From NCBI GenBank assembly GCA_944380845.1, contig CALWIU010000067.1:1-64000 (forward strand): a DNA stretch of 64,000 nucleotides, read 5' to 3'. This DNA is from an uncultured Clostridia bacterium (GTDB taxonomy: Bacteria; Bacillota; Clostridia; Oscillospirales; Acutalibacteraceae). Both the position numbers and the translations under genes were made by a program. Below, piece by piece: positions 26,945-36,051 of the stretch. The notes under the pieces are model-generated. The model ran no database searches. It had not been told where the DNA came from and saw nothing but the letters and a program-made list of their open reading frames with translations. Numbering within the stretch: position 1 is the first letter of the stretch; the number at the start of each line of letters is the position of its first letter.

Positions 26945-28480
26945 TCATGCCTCTGTTTGCCAGAATTTTCGGTCAAGGCTGCGGTATTGTACCGCTTCCG
27001 CAAGATGAGCGCTCTCAATAAGCGCGCTGTGATCCAGATCGGCAATGGTACGAGACAATCGCAAAATTTTGTCATATGCGCGCGCAGAGAGACCGAGCTT
27101 GTCAAAGACCTGCCGCAGCAGGATTTGTGCCTGGTCAGTCAGAATGCAGTATTGCCTTGTCATGGCAGGGGTCATTTTCGCATTACAGGTGACGCCGGTG
27201 CCTTGAAAACGCTCTTTTTGGATGTCGCGCGCAGCATTGACACGCTTTTTGATGTCAGCAGAGCTTTCAGACGGCAGCGCGGTGCTGATCTGGTCGTAAT
27301 TCACGGCGCTGACCTCAATGTGAATGTCCATACGGTCCAAAAGCGGACCGGATACGCGCGCAAGGTATTTTGCCGGCATTCCTTTCGGGCAGGTACACGG
27401 CCGTGTCGGGTGCCCGAAATAACCGCAGGGACAGGGATTCATCGCGGCGACAAGCATCAGTGAGCAAGGGTACGCAACCGTTCCCGCCGCTCGCGACAGG
27501 GTGATTTTACCGTCTTCCAGTGGCTGGCGAAGGGCTTCGGTGGTGGCTCTGCCAAACTCCGGCAGCTCATCCATAAACAAAACGCCATTGTGCGCCAGTG
27601 AAATTTCCCCCGGTCTTGGCACGGCACCGCCGCCGGATAAGCCCACAGCAGATATGGAATGATGCGGCGCACGGAAAGGACGGCGCGTAATCAGTGCAGT
27701 TCCGGCTGGTAATTTACCGGCGACAGAATATATTTGTGTGGTTTCCAACGATTCTTCCAGCGTCATGTCCGGCAAAATAGACGGAAGCCGTTTTGCAAGC
27801 ATACTTTTTCCGGAGCCAGGCGGACCGATCATTAAACAGTTATGCCCACCGGCCGCCGCAATCTCCAGTGCGCGCTTGGCTGCACTTTGTCCCTTGACAT
27901 CTGCAAAGTCAGGTGCATCTGTCAGTTCCGACCGGGTATTTTCGAGTGAAAAAAGCACCGGCTCAATGGGGGATTCTCCGGTTAAATGCGCCGCCATTTG
28001 TTTGACGGATCGAACCGGATAGACGGTGATGTCCTGTACAACGCGGGCTTCCGCCGCATTGTCCTGTGGAATAAAAACCGTATGGATCCCGGTTTTCGCT
28101 GCAGATATCAGCATCGGCAGGACGCCTCGTACCGGACGGACATCCCCGGCAAGAGACAATTCTCCGATGAAGGCGCAGCCGCTCAGATCGGCTTTCAGTT
28201 GATTCGAGGCTTTTAATATTGCCGTCAGGATCGCCAGATCATAAAGCGATCCTTCTTTCTTTTTACTTGCGGGCGCCAGATTGATTGTAATATGTTGGTA
28301 GGGAAAGGAAAAACCGCTGTTTTTGATCGCCGCTTCCACGCGTTCGCGGGACTCGCTGACCGCAGTATCCGGCAGTCCGACCACATCAAACCGGCTTCGA
28401 CCCTTGTTGATATTGGCTTCTGTTTCTACCGGATAGGTTTCCAGTCCGAAAATCCCCAGACTGTTGACAGTTGCGAACAC
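26945..28480 (-). CDS. comM: YifB/ComM-family Mg-chelatase-like AAA+ ATPase
   Basis: A 511-aa cytosolic AAA+ protein. The N-terminal ChlI-like domain begins ATVNSLGIFGLETYPVETE and contains FDVVGLPDTAVSESRERV. The AAA domain has Walker A GPPGSGKSML near residue 219 and Walker B LFMDELPEF near residue 303, followed by the Mg-chelatase C-terminal helices with the RAYDKILRLSRTIADL block. In competent bacteria ComM is a branch-migration helicase that aids recombination of incoming DNA; many Firmicutes carry it as YifB without proven competence. It lies 20 bases downstream of fumC on the same strand and may be co-transcribed. Confidence 0.92.
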   Translation of the reverse strand: MFATVNSLGIFGLETYPVETEANINKGRSRFDVVGLPDTAVSESRERVEAAIKNSGFSFPYQHITINLAPASKKKEGSLYDLAILTAILKASNQLKADLSGCAFIGELSLAGDVRPVRGVLPMLISAAKTGIHTVFIPQDNAAEARVVQDITVYPVRSVKQMAAHLTGESPIEPVLFSLENTRSELTDAPDFADVKGQSAAKRALEIAAAGGHNCLMIGPPGSGKSMLAKRLPSILPDMTLEESLETTQIYSVAGKLPAGTALITRRPFRAPHHSISAVGLSGGGAVPRPGEISLAHNGVLFMDELPEFGRATTEALRQPLEDGKITLSRAAGTVAYPCSLMLVAAMNPCPCGYFGHPTRPCTCPKGMPAKYLARVSGPLLDRMDIHIEVSAVNYDQISTALPSESSADIKKRVNAARDIQKERFQGTGVTCNAKMTPAMTRQYCILTDQAQILLRQVFDKLGLSARAYDKILRLSRTIADLDHSALIESAHLAEAVQYRSLDRKFWQTEA

Positions 28481-28499
28481 GGTGTTACCCCCTTTTTGA

Positions 28500-29864
28500 T
28501 TAAATCATTTTTTCCGGTTGAAAAACCCGGTCAAATTCTTCCGCTGATAAAAAGCCAAGCGAAACGCAGGCTTCTTTGAGAGAAATATTTTTCTCGTATG
28601 CGAGTTTTGCTGTTTTTGCCGCGTTTTCATAGCCGATATAGGGACTGATGGCAGTGACCAGCATCAGGGAATTGTGCAAATTTTCGCGCATTTTTTCGCG
28701 GTTCGCGGTAATCCCGACCGCGCAATTGCGATTGAAGGAATTCATGCCGTCGCTTAACAAGCGGACAGACTGCAAAACATTATAAATACAAACAGGCATA
28801 AAGACATTCAGTTCAAAATTTCCCTGCGACGCCGCCAAAGAAACTGCCGTATCATTTGCGATTACCTGAACCGCGATCATGGTCAGTGCCTCACATTGTG
28901 TCGGATTGACTTTACCGGGCATGATGGAAGATCCCGGCTCGTTTTCGGGAATGAAAATTTCACCTAATCCGCAGCGCGGGCCGCTGGCAAGGAAGCGGAC
29001 ATCGTTGGCGATTTTCCAAAGATCCGCTGCCAGTGCTTTTAATGCGCCGTGTAAAAAGACCAGTTCGCCTTTACTGGTCAGGGCGTGGAACTTGTTTTCG
29101 GCAGATCGAAACGCCAACCCGGACATTTCACTGAGCATCTGCGCTGTCATCGCTCCAAATTCTTTTGGCGCATTGAGTCCCGTGCCGACTGCTGTTCCGC
29201 CCAGTGCCAGAGAAGAAACTTCGCGCAGAGCGGCAATCAGCATTTTTTTATCTTCCTGAAGACTGGCGCGCCAGCCACTGATTTCCTGTGAAAAGGCGAT
29301 TGGTGTCGCGTCCTGCAAATGGGTTCTGCCGCTTTTGACAATACCCCGGTTTTGATATTCCAGACACTGAAAAGTGTCAATCAGTGATGTGAGCGCCGGC
29401 AGCAAATTGTGGTGTACGGCCAGCCTTGCCGCAATGTGCATGGCGGTAGGGAAGGTGTCGTTGGAGCTTTGAGACATATTGACATGATCATTGGGGTGCA
29501 AAAGCGGTTCCCCTGCCAGCTCATTGCCGCGGTTGGCAATCACTTCATTGACATTCATATTGGACTGGGTGCCGCTCCCGGTTTGCCAAACAACCAATGG
29601 AAAGTGTTCTGACAGCTTTCCGGCGTATATTTCATCTGCAACACGGCAGATCAGATCACACCTTTTTTGATCTAATTTACCAATGCGGCAATTGACCAAT
29701 GCGGCTGCTTTTTTCATCAATGCAAAAGCAGAAATGATTTCAGCGGGCATTTTTTCTTCACCAATACGAAAATTCGTATAACTGCGCTGGGTCTGCGCTC
29801 CCCAGTATTTTTCCTGAGGAACGGCAACATCACCCATGGAATCGTGTTCAATGCGAAAATCCAA
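28500..29864 (-). CDS. fumC: class II fumarate hydratase
   Basis: A 454-aa enzyme that interconverts fumarate and L-malate. It starts FRIEHDSMGDVAVPQEKYWGA, carries the substrate-site motifs SGRTHLQDATP and TGSGTQSNMNVNEV, and has the superfamily signature GSSIMPGKVNPTQ with its mobile loop serine. Length is normal for tetrameric class II fumarases. Aspartate ammonia-lyase is the main alternative in this superfamily; the HPNDHVNMSQSSNDTFPTAMH block fits fumarase. It has its own promoter and is followed by comM. Confidence 0.93.
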   Translation of the reverse strand: MDFRIEHDSMGDVAVPQEKYWGAQTQRSYTNFRIGEEKMPAEIISAFALMKKAAALVNCRIGKLDQKRCDLICRVADEIYAGKLSEHFPLVVWQTGSGTQSNMNVNEVIANRGNELAGEPLLHPNDHVNMSQSSNDTFPTAMHIAARLAVHHNLLPALTSLIDTFQCLEYQNRGIVKSGRTHLQDATPIAFSQEISGWRASLQEDKKMLIAALREVSSLALGGTAVGTGLNAPKEFGAMTAQMLSEMSGLAFRSAENKFHALTSKGELVFLHGALKALAADLWKIANDVRFLASGPRCGLGEIFIPENEPGSSIMPGKVNPTQCEALTMIAVQVIANDTAVSLAASQGNFELNVFMPVCIYNVLQSVRLLSDGMNSFNRNCAVGITANREKMRENLHNSLMLVTAISPYIGYENAAKTAKLAYEKNISLKEACVSLGFLSAEEFDRVFQPEKMI

Positions 29865-29903
29865 ACAAGGTCACCTATCTTCTATTGACAGCATTTTTAT
29901 TAT

Positions 29904-29932
29904 ATCATAATCTAATTTAGGTTCATAGTCAA
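29904..29932 (-). promoter_or_regulatory. promoter of fumC
   Basis: On the minus strand TTGACT (29927-29932) and TATGAT (29904-29909) are 17 bases apart, about 40 bases before the start codon. Confidence 0.7.
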
Positions 29933-30219
29933 CGAAATCGAGAAAAAAAACCATCGTTGTTAAAAAATCTACTGTTTTTTACCATGTTTGCTTGTTTATA
30001 TTTTATTTCACAAAACTTCTTTTATTGTTAACAAATTTCCGTTAAAATGAGCGTACTTCTAAAGACATGTATAAAATGAGCGCGGTTTGACTATATCTTT
30101 ACAATATACACCATAAGTCTGACATAAATTCAGAGATAATACAAATTTAGTCGGTATTTACAATATTTATTCAATGGCCTGTCGGTTGTTTATTGGGAAG
30201 CGAAATTGGAGGTAAAGAA
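29933..30219. other. AT-rich intergenic region, possible regulator-binding palindrome
   Basis: No gene is seen. TTGTTAACAA at 30025-30034 is a perfect 10-bp palindrome and could be an operator for the adjacent TetR-type regulator. No clear plus-strand promoter was found, although TTGACT occurs near 30088. Confidence 0.4.
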
Positions 30220-30819
30220 ATGGCTGAAACAGAAAAAAAGAAAAAGCCGCAGCGCAACGCGCTGCGTTCGCAGAAGCTGATTAAGAAGGCTTTCGCCAAG
30301 CTTTTGCATGAAAAGGAGTTAAGCAAAATTACCGTTTCTGATATTGTAAAAGAAGCGGAAATTTGCCGCGGAACTTTTTACGCCCACTTTATGGATATCA
30401 ACGATCTGTTTGACCAGATGGAAAACGAGATCATGGATTATGTCATGAAGTTTATTGATGAAATGGGCGTTGTGAACTTTTTGGAAAATCCTCGCCCGGT
30501 GTTGGATCTGGTGTTTTCCGCGATCGAAAAGGATAAGGATTTTTATAAAAACCTTCTTTTGAACAAAAGCGCAACCATCATTTCTGAGCGCATGATCAAT
30601 ATGCTGCGTGATAAATTTGTCGATGATATTACGGCGCGTTATACAAGCAAATCCAAAGACGAAACGAAAACATTTTTGATTTTTGTTGCCAACGGCATTC
30701 AGGGCTTGTTTACCCGCTGGCTCAACGACAGCGCGCCGGTTTCCACCAGGGGCGTGACCGATATGCTCTGCCGGATGATCGGCGGTTGTATGGCTGCATT
30801 TGTAGGAGAGCAGGAGTGA
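30220..30819 (+). CDS. TetR/AcrR-family transcriptional regulator
   Basis: A 199-aa DNA-binding protein. After a Lys-rich N-terminus the TetR helix-turn-helix is seen at about residues 15-60: SQKLIKKAFAKLLHEKE, ITVSDIVKEAEICRGTFYAHF. The C-terminal helical ligand/dimer domain resembles the TetR_C_8 type. The ATG at 30220 is chosen because TTGGAGG lies about 8 bases upstream; the longer frame adds nine residues without a site. It is followed after 4 bases by a DUF3842 gene, so the two are co-transcribed. The target genes are unknown; the reductase genes 0.8 kb downstream are candidates. Confidence 0.87.
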   Translation: MAETEKKKKPQRNALRSQKLIKKAFAKLLHEKELSKITVSDIVKEAEICRGTFYAHFMDINDLFDQMENEIMDYVMKFIDEMGVVNFLENPRPVLDLVFSAIEKDKDFYKNLLLNKSATIISERMINMLRDKFVDDITARYTSKSKDETKTFLIFVANGIQGLFTRWLNDSAPVSTRGVTDMLCRMIGGCMAAFVGEQE

Positions 30820-30823
30820 AAGA

Positions 30824-31240
30824 ATGGTAATCGCTGTCATTGACGGGCAGGGTGGCGGTTTGGGCGCAAAACTGGTTGAATCCCTGCGCAAAGCACTGCC
30901 GGATGCCCAAATTTTTGCAGTCGGTGCGAATGCAATGGCGACGGAACGCATGATAAAAGCCGGCGCGAGCCGTGCGGCAACCGGAGAAAATGCGGTGTGT
31001 GTGGTTTGCCGCCGTGCAGATGTGATAACCGGTCCGGTTGGCATTGCCGTTGCCGATTCCATGTTGGGAGAAATTACGCCCACCATGGCGCTGGCCGTTG
31101 CGCAAAGCAGCGCAAGACGCATTTTGCTGCCGGTTGGCAAGTGTGAAACCCTTGTGGTCGGTGCAGGCGATAAAACCATGTCTGATTTAATTGCTGAAGC
31201 CGTGGGACAAATTGTTGGACAAACAAAAGCCTGTGTGTAA
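30824..31240 (+). CDS. DUF3842-family protein
   Basis: A 138-aa cytosolic protein recognised as DUF3842: it starts VIAVIDGQGGGLGAKLVESL, followed by FAVGANAMATERMIKAGA, then ADVITGPVGIAVADSMLGEITP and ending around VVGAGDKTMSDLI. The first 20 residues form a glycine-rich Rossmann-like nucleotide-binding turn. No biochemical function is established for the family, which is common in Clostridia. It follows the TetR gene by four bases and is terminated by a strong hairpin. Confidence 0.85.
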   Translation: MVIAVIDGQGGGLGAKLVESLRKALPDAQIFAVGANAMATERMIKAGASRAATGENAVCVVCRRADVITGPVGIAVADSMLGEITPTMALAVAQSSARRILLPVGKCETLVVGAGDKTMSDLIAEAVGQIVGQTKACV

Positions 31241-31259
31241 AATAAAGAAAAAAGTAGAG

Positions 31260-31299
31260 CTGAGAACACCCCTGTCCATGGGGTGTTCTCAGAATTTTT
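31260..31299 (+). terminator. intrinsic terminator after DUF3842
   Basis: CTGAGAACACCCC and GGGGTGTTCTCAG form a perfect 13-bp stem with a 7-base loop, followed by AATTTTTG. Confidence 0.92.
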
Positions 31300-31492
31300 G
31301 TACAGGAAAAAATTTGCGTGCGGGATTGATAAAAATCCGAAAATTTTGAAACAGCGATGGTCAGGCGGTATGAAAAAAGGACAAAAAGCAACAAGACTGC
31401 CATGCAAAACAGCCGAAAAAGCAGTCCTCTGACCCAAGGGGTCTGCTTTCTTGCTGCTTTTTCAACTTGTCTGTGAATGATGCTGAAACATA
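31300..31492. other. structured intergenic segment, possible ncRNA or interspersed repeat
   Basis: No gene is seen. AAAAAGCAACAAGA (31384-31397) can pair, with one mismatch, with TCTTGCTGCTTTTT (31449-31462). Inside lie GACTGC/GCAGTC and GACCC-AAG-GGGTC. On the minus strand the closing stem also ends in a T run. The layered stems resemble a structured RNA or a small interspersed palindromic repeat; I could not match it to a named family. Confidence 0.4.
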
Positions 31493-31521
31493 TTGCACTT
31501 CAAGGCGTTTTTTAGTATAAT
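31493..31521 (+). promoter_or_regulatory. promoter of the SDR/ene-reductase operon
   Basis: TTGCAC at 31493-31498 and TATAAT at 31516-31521 are separated by 17 bases. Confidence 0.7.
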
Positions 31522-31582
31522 ACAATAAATATCCCGTCTTATGTCCTTTATAACCCGGTCATGCACAGGAAGGAGAATCATT

Positions 31583-32359
31583 ATGATTAAAAACAAAAAA
31601 ATCGTTCTCACCGGCGCAAACAGCGGCATTGGCCTTGAGGTGCTGAAGCTGTTGCTGAAAGGCCAAAACAAAGTTCTTGCTGTCGATATCAATACGGATG
31701 TTTTAGAAAATATTGCAGATGAAAATTTGACCATTCTGCAAAAAGATGTTTCCTCAGAAGAGGCTGTTGACGAAATTTTTGATGCTGCCGAAAAGCAATT
31801 TGGCATGATTGATATTTTTTATGCCAATGCAGGATATCCTTATTATGAAGTCATGGACTATGTCGATTGGCACCGCGTAGAAAGAATTTTTGAAACCAAT
31901 GTGTTTTCGCCCATTTATTCGTATCAGAAATATGTAAAACACCTCAACGGAAGAAACGGTATGTTTGCCATAACCGTATCGGCGATCGGTCAAATGGCAA
32001 TGCCCGGTTTTACGCTGTATTCTGCTTCTAAATTCGCGATGCACGGCTTCCAACAGGCACTGCGATTTGAATTGCCCGATAATGTGCAGCTTACCTGCCT
32101 GTATCCTGTTGCTACAAATACCAATTTCTTCAAAGCCGCAAACAGCGTTGAATTCGACAAGCCCTTCCCCGTTCAGCAGCCGGATATTGTAGCCAGAAAA
32201 ATGGTTGCAGGTATGGAGCATGGCAAAAAGGAAGTAAGCCCCTGCGCCCTTTTCGGTTTTTCTCAGCAGCTTATGAAGTTTGCGCCTTTTGTACGAACGG
32301 CGTACTGGGCTCTTGAAAACAGAAAGTTTAAAAAATTCAGAGCAAAAGTCGGTAAATAA
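31583..32359 (+). CDS. short-chain dehydrogenase/reductase
   Basis: A 258-aa NAD(P)-dependent oxidoreductase of the classical SDR type. The cofactor-binding turn is TGANSGIG near residue 10, the structural motif is YANAGYPYY near residue 83, the catalytic Ser is in TVSAIGQMAMPG, and the catalytic pair is YSASKFA near residue 148. The ATG at 31583 follows AGGAAGGAG. It lies 17 bases upstream of an Old-Yellow-Enzyme-type reductase and is probably co-transcribed with it. The pair could reduce a carbonyl and an activated C=C of the same molecule, for instance a steroid, bile acid or other enone. The substrate is not determinable from sequence. Confidence 0.88.
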   Translation: MIKNKKIVLTGANSGIGLEVLKLLLKGQNKVLAVDINTDVLENIADENLTILQKDVSSEEAVDEIFDAAEKQFGMIDIFYANAGYPYYEVMDYVDWHRVERIFETNVFSPIYSYQKYVKHLNGRNGMFAITVSAIGQMAMPGFTLYSASKFAMHGFQQALRFELPDNVQLTCLYPVATNTNFFKAANSVEFDKPFPVQQPDIVARKMVAGMEHGKKEVSPCALFGFSQQLMKFAPFVRTAYWALENRKFKKFRAKVGK

Positions 32360-32376
32360 CAGAAGGAGTACACGCA

Positions 32377-34449
32377 ATGGAATATCAATATCTTTCAACG
32401 CCTATTAAAATCGGAAAATGTGAAATTAAAAACAGAATTGTCATGCCGCCTATGTTAATGGGGTTCAGTAATTTTGCCGGAATGCCCACAGAGCAGCTGA
32501 TGGATTATTATGAGGAAAGAGCAAAGGGCGGCTGCGGTCTGATTATGACCGAAATCACAAGAGTAAATGATAAAAACGGTGCTGCCGCTTTTGCTCAGCT
32601 CTCTGCCAGTCATGATGACTGCATTGAGCCAATGCGGGAATTTGCCAGACGCATACATCGCCACGGCGCCAAATTTTTCGTACAGCTCCATCATCCGGGC
32701 AGACAAAATGTGGGTCTGCTTGTGGGGACGGTTCCGCTGAGCATTCAGATGGAAAAAATAACAAAAGGTCTTTACGGCAAGCTCCTTTATAAACTCACGC
32801 CAAAAGTAGGCCCTGTGCTTTTAAAACATAATATTGTGCCTTCAAGCGTTGCACCTTCTGCCTGTCCGCCGGCATATTTCGCAGGTGGCAGAGTCCGCGC
32901 TTTGACACACAAAGAGATCAAAGAAATCGAACAGCAGTTTATTGATGCGGCGTTCCGGGTCTATACAGCCGGCGTTGATGGGGTAGAGCTTCATGGAGCC
33001 CATGGTTACCTGATTCAGCAGTTTTTAAGCCCGTATACCAACAGGCGCACGGACGAATACGGCGGTTCCCTGCAAAACAGAATGCGTTTTCTTCTGAACA
33101 TTATCAAAGGGATCAAAGACCGCTGCGGACAGGATTTCCCGCTTATTGTAAGGCTCTCGGTGGATGAGTGCTACGATAAAATCGGATTCCCCGACAGGGG
33201 CTATAAGCTCGCCGATGGTGTGGAAATGGCAAAAATTCTTGAAAAAGCGGGAATCGACGCCATTGATGTATCATGTGCGGGATACGATACCTTTAACTAT
33301 TGGCTGGAGCCGGTAAGCTTTGAACCGGGTTGGAGAAAATATATGGCAAAAGCCGTGAAGGAAGCGGTTTCGATCCCTGTGCTTGCGGCGAATTTGATCC
33401 GTTCGCCTGAACAGGCAGAGCAACAGCTTGCGGACGGCGTGCAGGATCTGGTTTCTCTGGGCAGACCGCACATTGCAGACCCCTATTGGGCGGATAAAGC
33501 GCTGAACGGCGGTATCATCAAACGCTGCATAAGTTGTCTGCATTGTATCGAGTCCATGCAGAACAATGCGTATATTGGCTCTCACGGCGAGTGTTCCGTT
33601 AATCCCCGTGTTGGTCGAGAAGCAGAAAAGCTCGATGTGAACGGCGGCGGACGGCAGGTTGTGGTAATCGGTGCCGGTCCGGGCGGCCTGACGGCGGCAG
33701 AGTTCCTTGCAAGAAGAGGTTTTCAGGTAACCGTTTTTGAAAAGAACGAAAAATGCGGCGGACAGCTGCTTCTTGCGGCGGCGCCTCCTAAAAAAGGCAA
33801 AACCGCGTGGATGATCGAGGATCTTGAAGCGACGGTACGCGATCTGGGTGTTGAGATCATAACGGGCACCAAGGCAACGGCAGAACTGATCAAAGAACGC
33901 AATCCCTATGCGGTGATTGTTGCGGCAGGCAGTCTTCCCGTTAAGCCAAAATTCCCGGGCAATTATACCGAGGACAAAGTTTGCACCGCAGAGGAAGTAC
34001 TCAGTGGGAAGGTAACGCCTGAGAATAAGAAAATCGCTTTGATCGGATCGGGTCTGACCGGCCTTGAGACCGCGGAAGCGCTGGTGGCAAAAGGCTGTTC
34101 GGTAACGATTATTGAAATGGCAGATGAGCCTGCGCCCGGCGCATGGATGCAGCATAAGGATGATATCATACCCAAATTGCTTGCAGCTGGAACGGGAATT
34201 TATACAAGTGAAAAACTTACAGCCATATATAATGATAAGGTTGAAACAGAAAATACAAAGACCAAGGCGAAGAAAACCTTTGCCTGTGAGCTTACGGTTC
34301 TTGCGCTTGGTTCCAGACCCGACAAAACCATTGTCGAGCAGCTGCAAGCGGCAGGAATCGAGCCAATTGTTATTGGCGACTGTAATAAGGTTGGCAATAT
34401 TGCCAACGCCACGAAGGCAGCTTATCTTGCGGCTATCAGCCTGAAATAA
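32377..34449 (+). CDS. FMN/FAD/[4Fe-4S] ene-reductase (2,4-dienoyl-CoA reductase / BaiCD-BaiH family)
   Basis: A 690-aa multidomain flavoenzyme. Residues 1-380 form an Old-Yellow-Enzyme-type FMN barrel (NRIVMPPMLMGFSN, GVDGVELHGAHGYLIQQFLS). The iron-sulfur cysteines follow as CISCLHC near residue 384 with a fourth Cys at GEC. The FAD and NAD(P)H domains carry VVIGAGPGGLTAAE near residue 428 and IALIGSGLTGLETAE near residue 553. The barrel contains an extra segment of about 35 residues between HHPGRQ and PSSVAPS. Relatives include 2-enoate reductase, 2,4-dienoyl-CoA reductase and the bile-acid/steroid enone reductases. The start has AGAAGGAG upstream. The adjacent SDR suggests a joint reductive pathway. 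Confidence 0.88.
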   Translation: MEYQYLSTPIKIGKCEIKNRIVMPPMLMGFSNFAGMPTEQLMDYYEERAKGGCGLIMTEITRVNDKNGAAAFAQLSASHDDCIEPMREFARRIHRHGAKFFVQLHHPGRQNVGLLVGTVPLSIQMEKITKGLYGKLLYKLTPKVGPVLLKHNIVPSSVAPSACPPAYFAGGRVRALTHKEIKEIEQQFIDAAFRVYTAGVDGVELHGAHGYLIQQFLSPYTNRRTDEYGGSLQNRMRFLLNIIKGIKDRCGQDFPLIVRLSVDECYDKIGFPDRGYKLADGVEMAKILEKAGIDAIDVSCAGYDTFNYWLEPVSFEPGWRKYMAKAVKEAVSIPVLAANLIRSPEQAEQQLADGVQDLVSLGRPHIADPYWADKALNGGIIKRCISCLHCIESMQNNAYIGSHGECSVNPRVGREAEKLDVNGGGRQVVVIGAGPGGLTAAEFLARRGFQVTVFEKNEKCGGQLLLAAAPPKKGKTAWMIEDLEATVRDLGVEIITGTKATAELIKERNPYAVIVAAGSLPVKPKFPGNYTEDKVCTAEEVLSGKVTPENKKIALIGSGLTGLETAEALVAKGCSVTIIEMADEPAPGAWMQHKDDIIPKLLAAGTGIYTSEKLTAIYNDKVETENTKTKAKKTFACELTVLALGSRPDKTIVEQLQAAGIEPIVIGDCNKVGNIANATKAAYLAAISLK

Positions 34450-34472
34450 AAGGCCTTCTCCTGTACATCGTG

Positions 34473-34514
34473 AACGAACCGCCGTTTATATGCTGAAAAC
34501 GACGGTTCGTTTTG
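34473..34514 (+). terminator. intrinsic terminator after the ene-reductase gene
   Basis: AACGAACCGCCGT and ACGACGGTTCGTT form a long stem with one mismatch, followed by a short TTTTG tail. Further stems (AAAAGGG/CCCTTTT, CATAGC/GCTATG) lie at 34522-34570. Confidence 0.65.
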
Positions 34515-34697
34515 ATAAAAGAAAAGGGTGGCAGATTTCCCTTTTCCTGCATAGCCGGTTTACAGCTATGAGCAGAGACCTTTTGCCGTATCCTGTACGC
34601 AAAACCTTCGTTGCCCAAAGATGAGATGGCTCTGAATGGTTTTTGCTCTCATGTGCTATGCTTTGTGCGGTATTTTTTTGATGTGGAAGTGAACGCT

Positions 34698-36023
34698 TTG
34701 GAAAAAAAGAAGATTATTGTAGCAGGAATGGGACATGGCGGCCTGGCGGCTGCTGCGCTTCTGGCGCAGGCAGGCATGGATGTACAGGTCTTTGAGCAGA
34801 AAGGCGAAGGGACGCTCGGTTATGACTGGACGGATATTTTTGATCCGAAAGCACTCGGTGTCGCAGGAATTCCCATGCCTCCGAAAGGACAGTATTCTTA
34901 TAAAGAAAACATGACCTTTTACAGCCCCTCCATGCGGGTCGGTCTGCGGCAGCATGTGCCAGCCGGGCAGCGGGAAATCAAAATGGAACGGCGAGATATT
35001 TATGAGCTGCTGCTCCGTCATGCGGCGGCTTGCGGTGCGCATTTGCACTATGAACATAAAGCTCTTGCACCAATCCTTTCCGGCAGCCGGGTGGTCGGCA
35101 TCGCCACAGATAAGGGGGATTTTTACGCTGATCTTGTAATTGACGCTTGTGGGATGGATTCCCCGGTGCGCGGGAATCTGCCGAAGTTTATCCCCATTGA
35201 AAAAACAGTGGCGAGGGAAGACTATATTACCATTTATCGGGCATTTTTTGATCGGGCGTCTGCGGAGCCGGTGCAGGATCCTTTTCAGGTGATCCTTTTT
35301 GCCGATCATATTTGCGGAATCAGTTGGATTGCGACGGAAGAGAACCACACGGATCTGCTCATCGGCCGGTTCGAGGATTTCGACATGGCCGAAGTGGAAC
35401 GCTTTGCTGATTTTCTGCGGCGGGATCATCCGCAATTGGGGCGGACCATTCAGCGCGGCGGTCAATTTGTCCGTATCCCGGTTCGCCAACCGCTTTCGTT
35501 GATGGTTTGGGACGGTTACGCCGCCATAGGAGACAGCGCATTTATGACAGTGCCGCTGATTGGATCCGGAATCGCCAATTCTCTGCGCGCCGCACGCTAT
35601 TTGGCAGATACCGTTCTTGCCGATACGGCCGGTCGGTTCGATTGTCAGACGCTTTGGTCGTATGAGCGCAGGTATTTCCATGAGCTGGGAAGAGGTTTGG
35701 CTCCCCTTGCCGCCGCGAAGAAACTATTGTTAAAAATGGATAGCGCGGATATCGATTATTTCTTTGAATCCGGGATATTGAACGAGGATAATATTACCAT
35801 GACGGCGGATTTTCACAGTCTATTTGATCTGATTCATCTGAGCCTGCCCGATCTTAAGAAAAAAGGAAAAGGGCTTTGCCGCAATCCTGCCGCTGCTGGA
35901 AAAATCCTGTCGGCGGTGCCGAAGATCAGCGCAGCCATGGCAATTAGCGCCGCTTTGCCGGCGACATGGAACGAGCGGACGGTTTCTTGCTGGATCAAAA
36001 GATATGAAGCCTGTTTCCGATAA
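34698..36023 (+). CDS. FAD-dependent oxidoreductase, geranylgeranyl-reductase-like
   Basis: A 441-aa flavoprotein of the PHBH / geranylgeranyl reductase type. The N-terminal dinucleotide-binding motif is VAGMGHGGLAAAALLAQAG. RRDIYELLLRHAA is typical of the FAD-binding fold, VIDACGMDSPVRG follows, and the second FAD-contact motif is AAIGDSAFMTVPLIGSGIANS near residue 280. The substrate is unknown; relatives reduce isoprenoids or hydroxylate aromatics, but in an anaerobe a reductase is more likely. Start choice is uncertain: the TTG at 34698 has GGAAG 8 bases upstream and places the FAD motif at the N-terminus; the open frame extends to 34611. It stands alone, convergent with htrA. Confidence 0.78.
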   Translation: MEKKKIIVAGMGHGGLAAAALLAQAGMDVQVFEQKGEGTLGYDWTDIFDPKALGVAGIPMPPKGQYSYKENMTFYSPSMRVGLRQHVPAGQREIKMERRDIYELLLRHAAACGAHLHYEHKALAPILSGSRVVGIATDKGDFYADLVIDACGMDSPVRGNLPKFIPIEKTVAREDYITIYRAFFDRASAEPVQDPFQVILFADHICGISWIATEENHTDLLIGRFEDFDMAEVERFADFLRRDHPQLGRTIQRGGQFVRIPVRQPLSLMVWDGYAAIGDSAFMTVPLIGSGIANSLRAARYLADTVLADTAGRFDCQTLWSYERRYFHELGRGLAPLAAAKKLLLKMDSADIDYFFESGILNEDNITMTADFHSLFDLIHLSLPDLKKKGKGLCRNPAAAGKILSAVPKISAAMAISAALPATWNERTVSCWIKRYEACFR

Positions 36024-36051
36024 AATCGGGAAAGATAACAGGGGAATCCAA

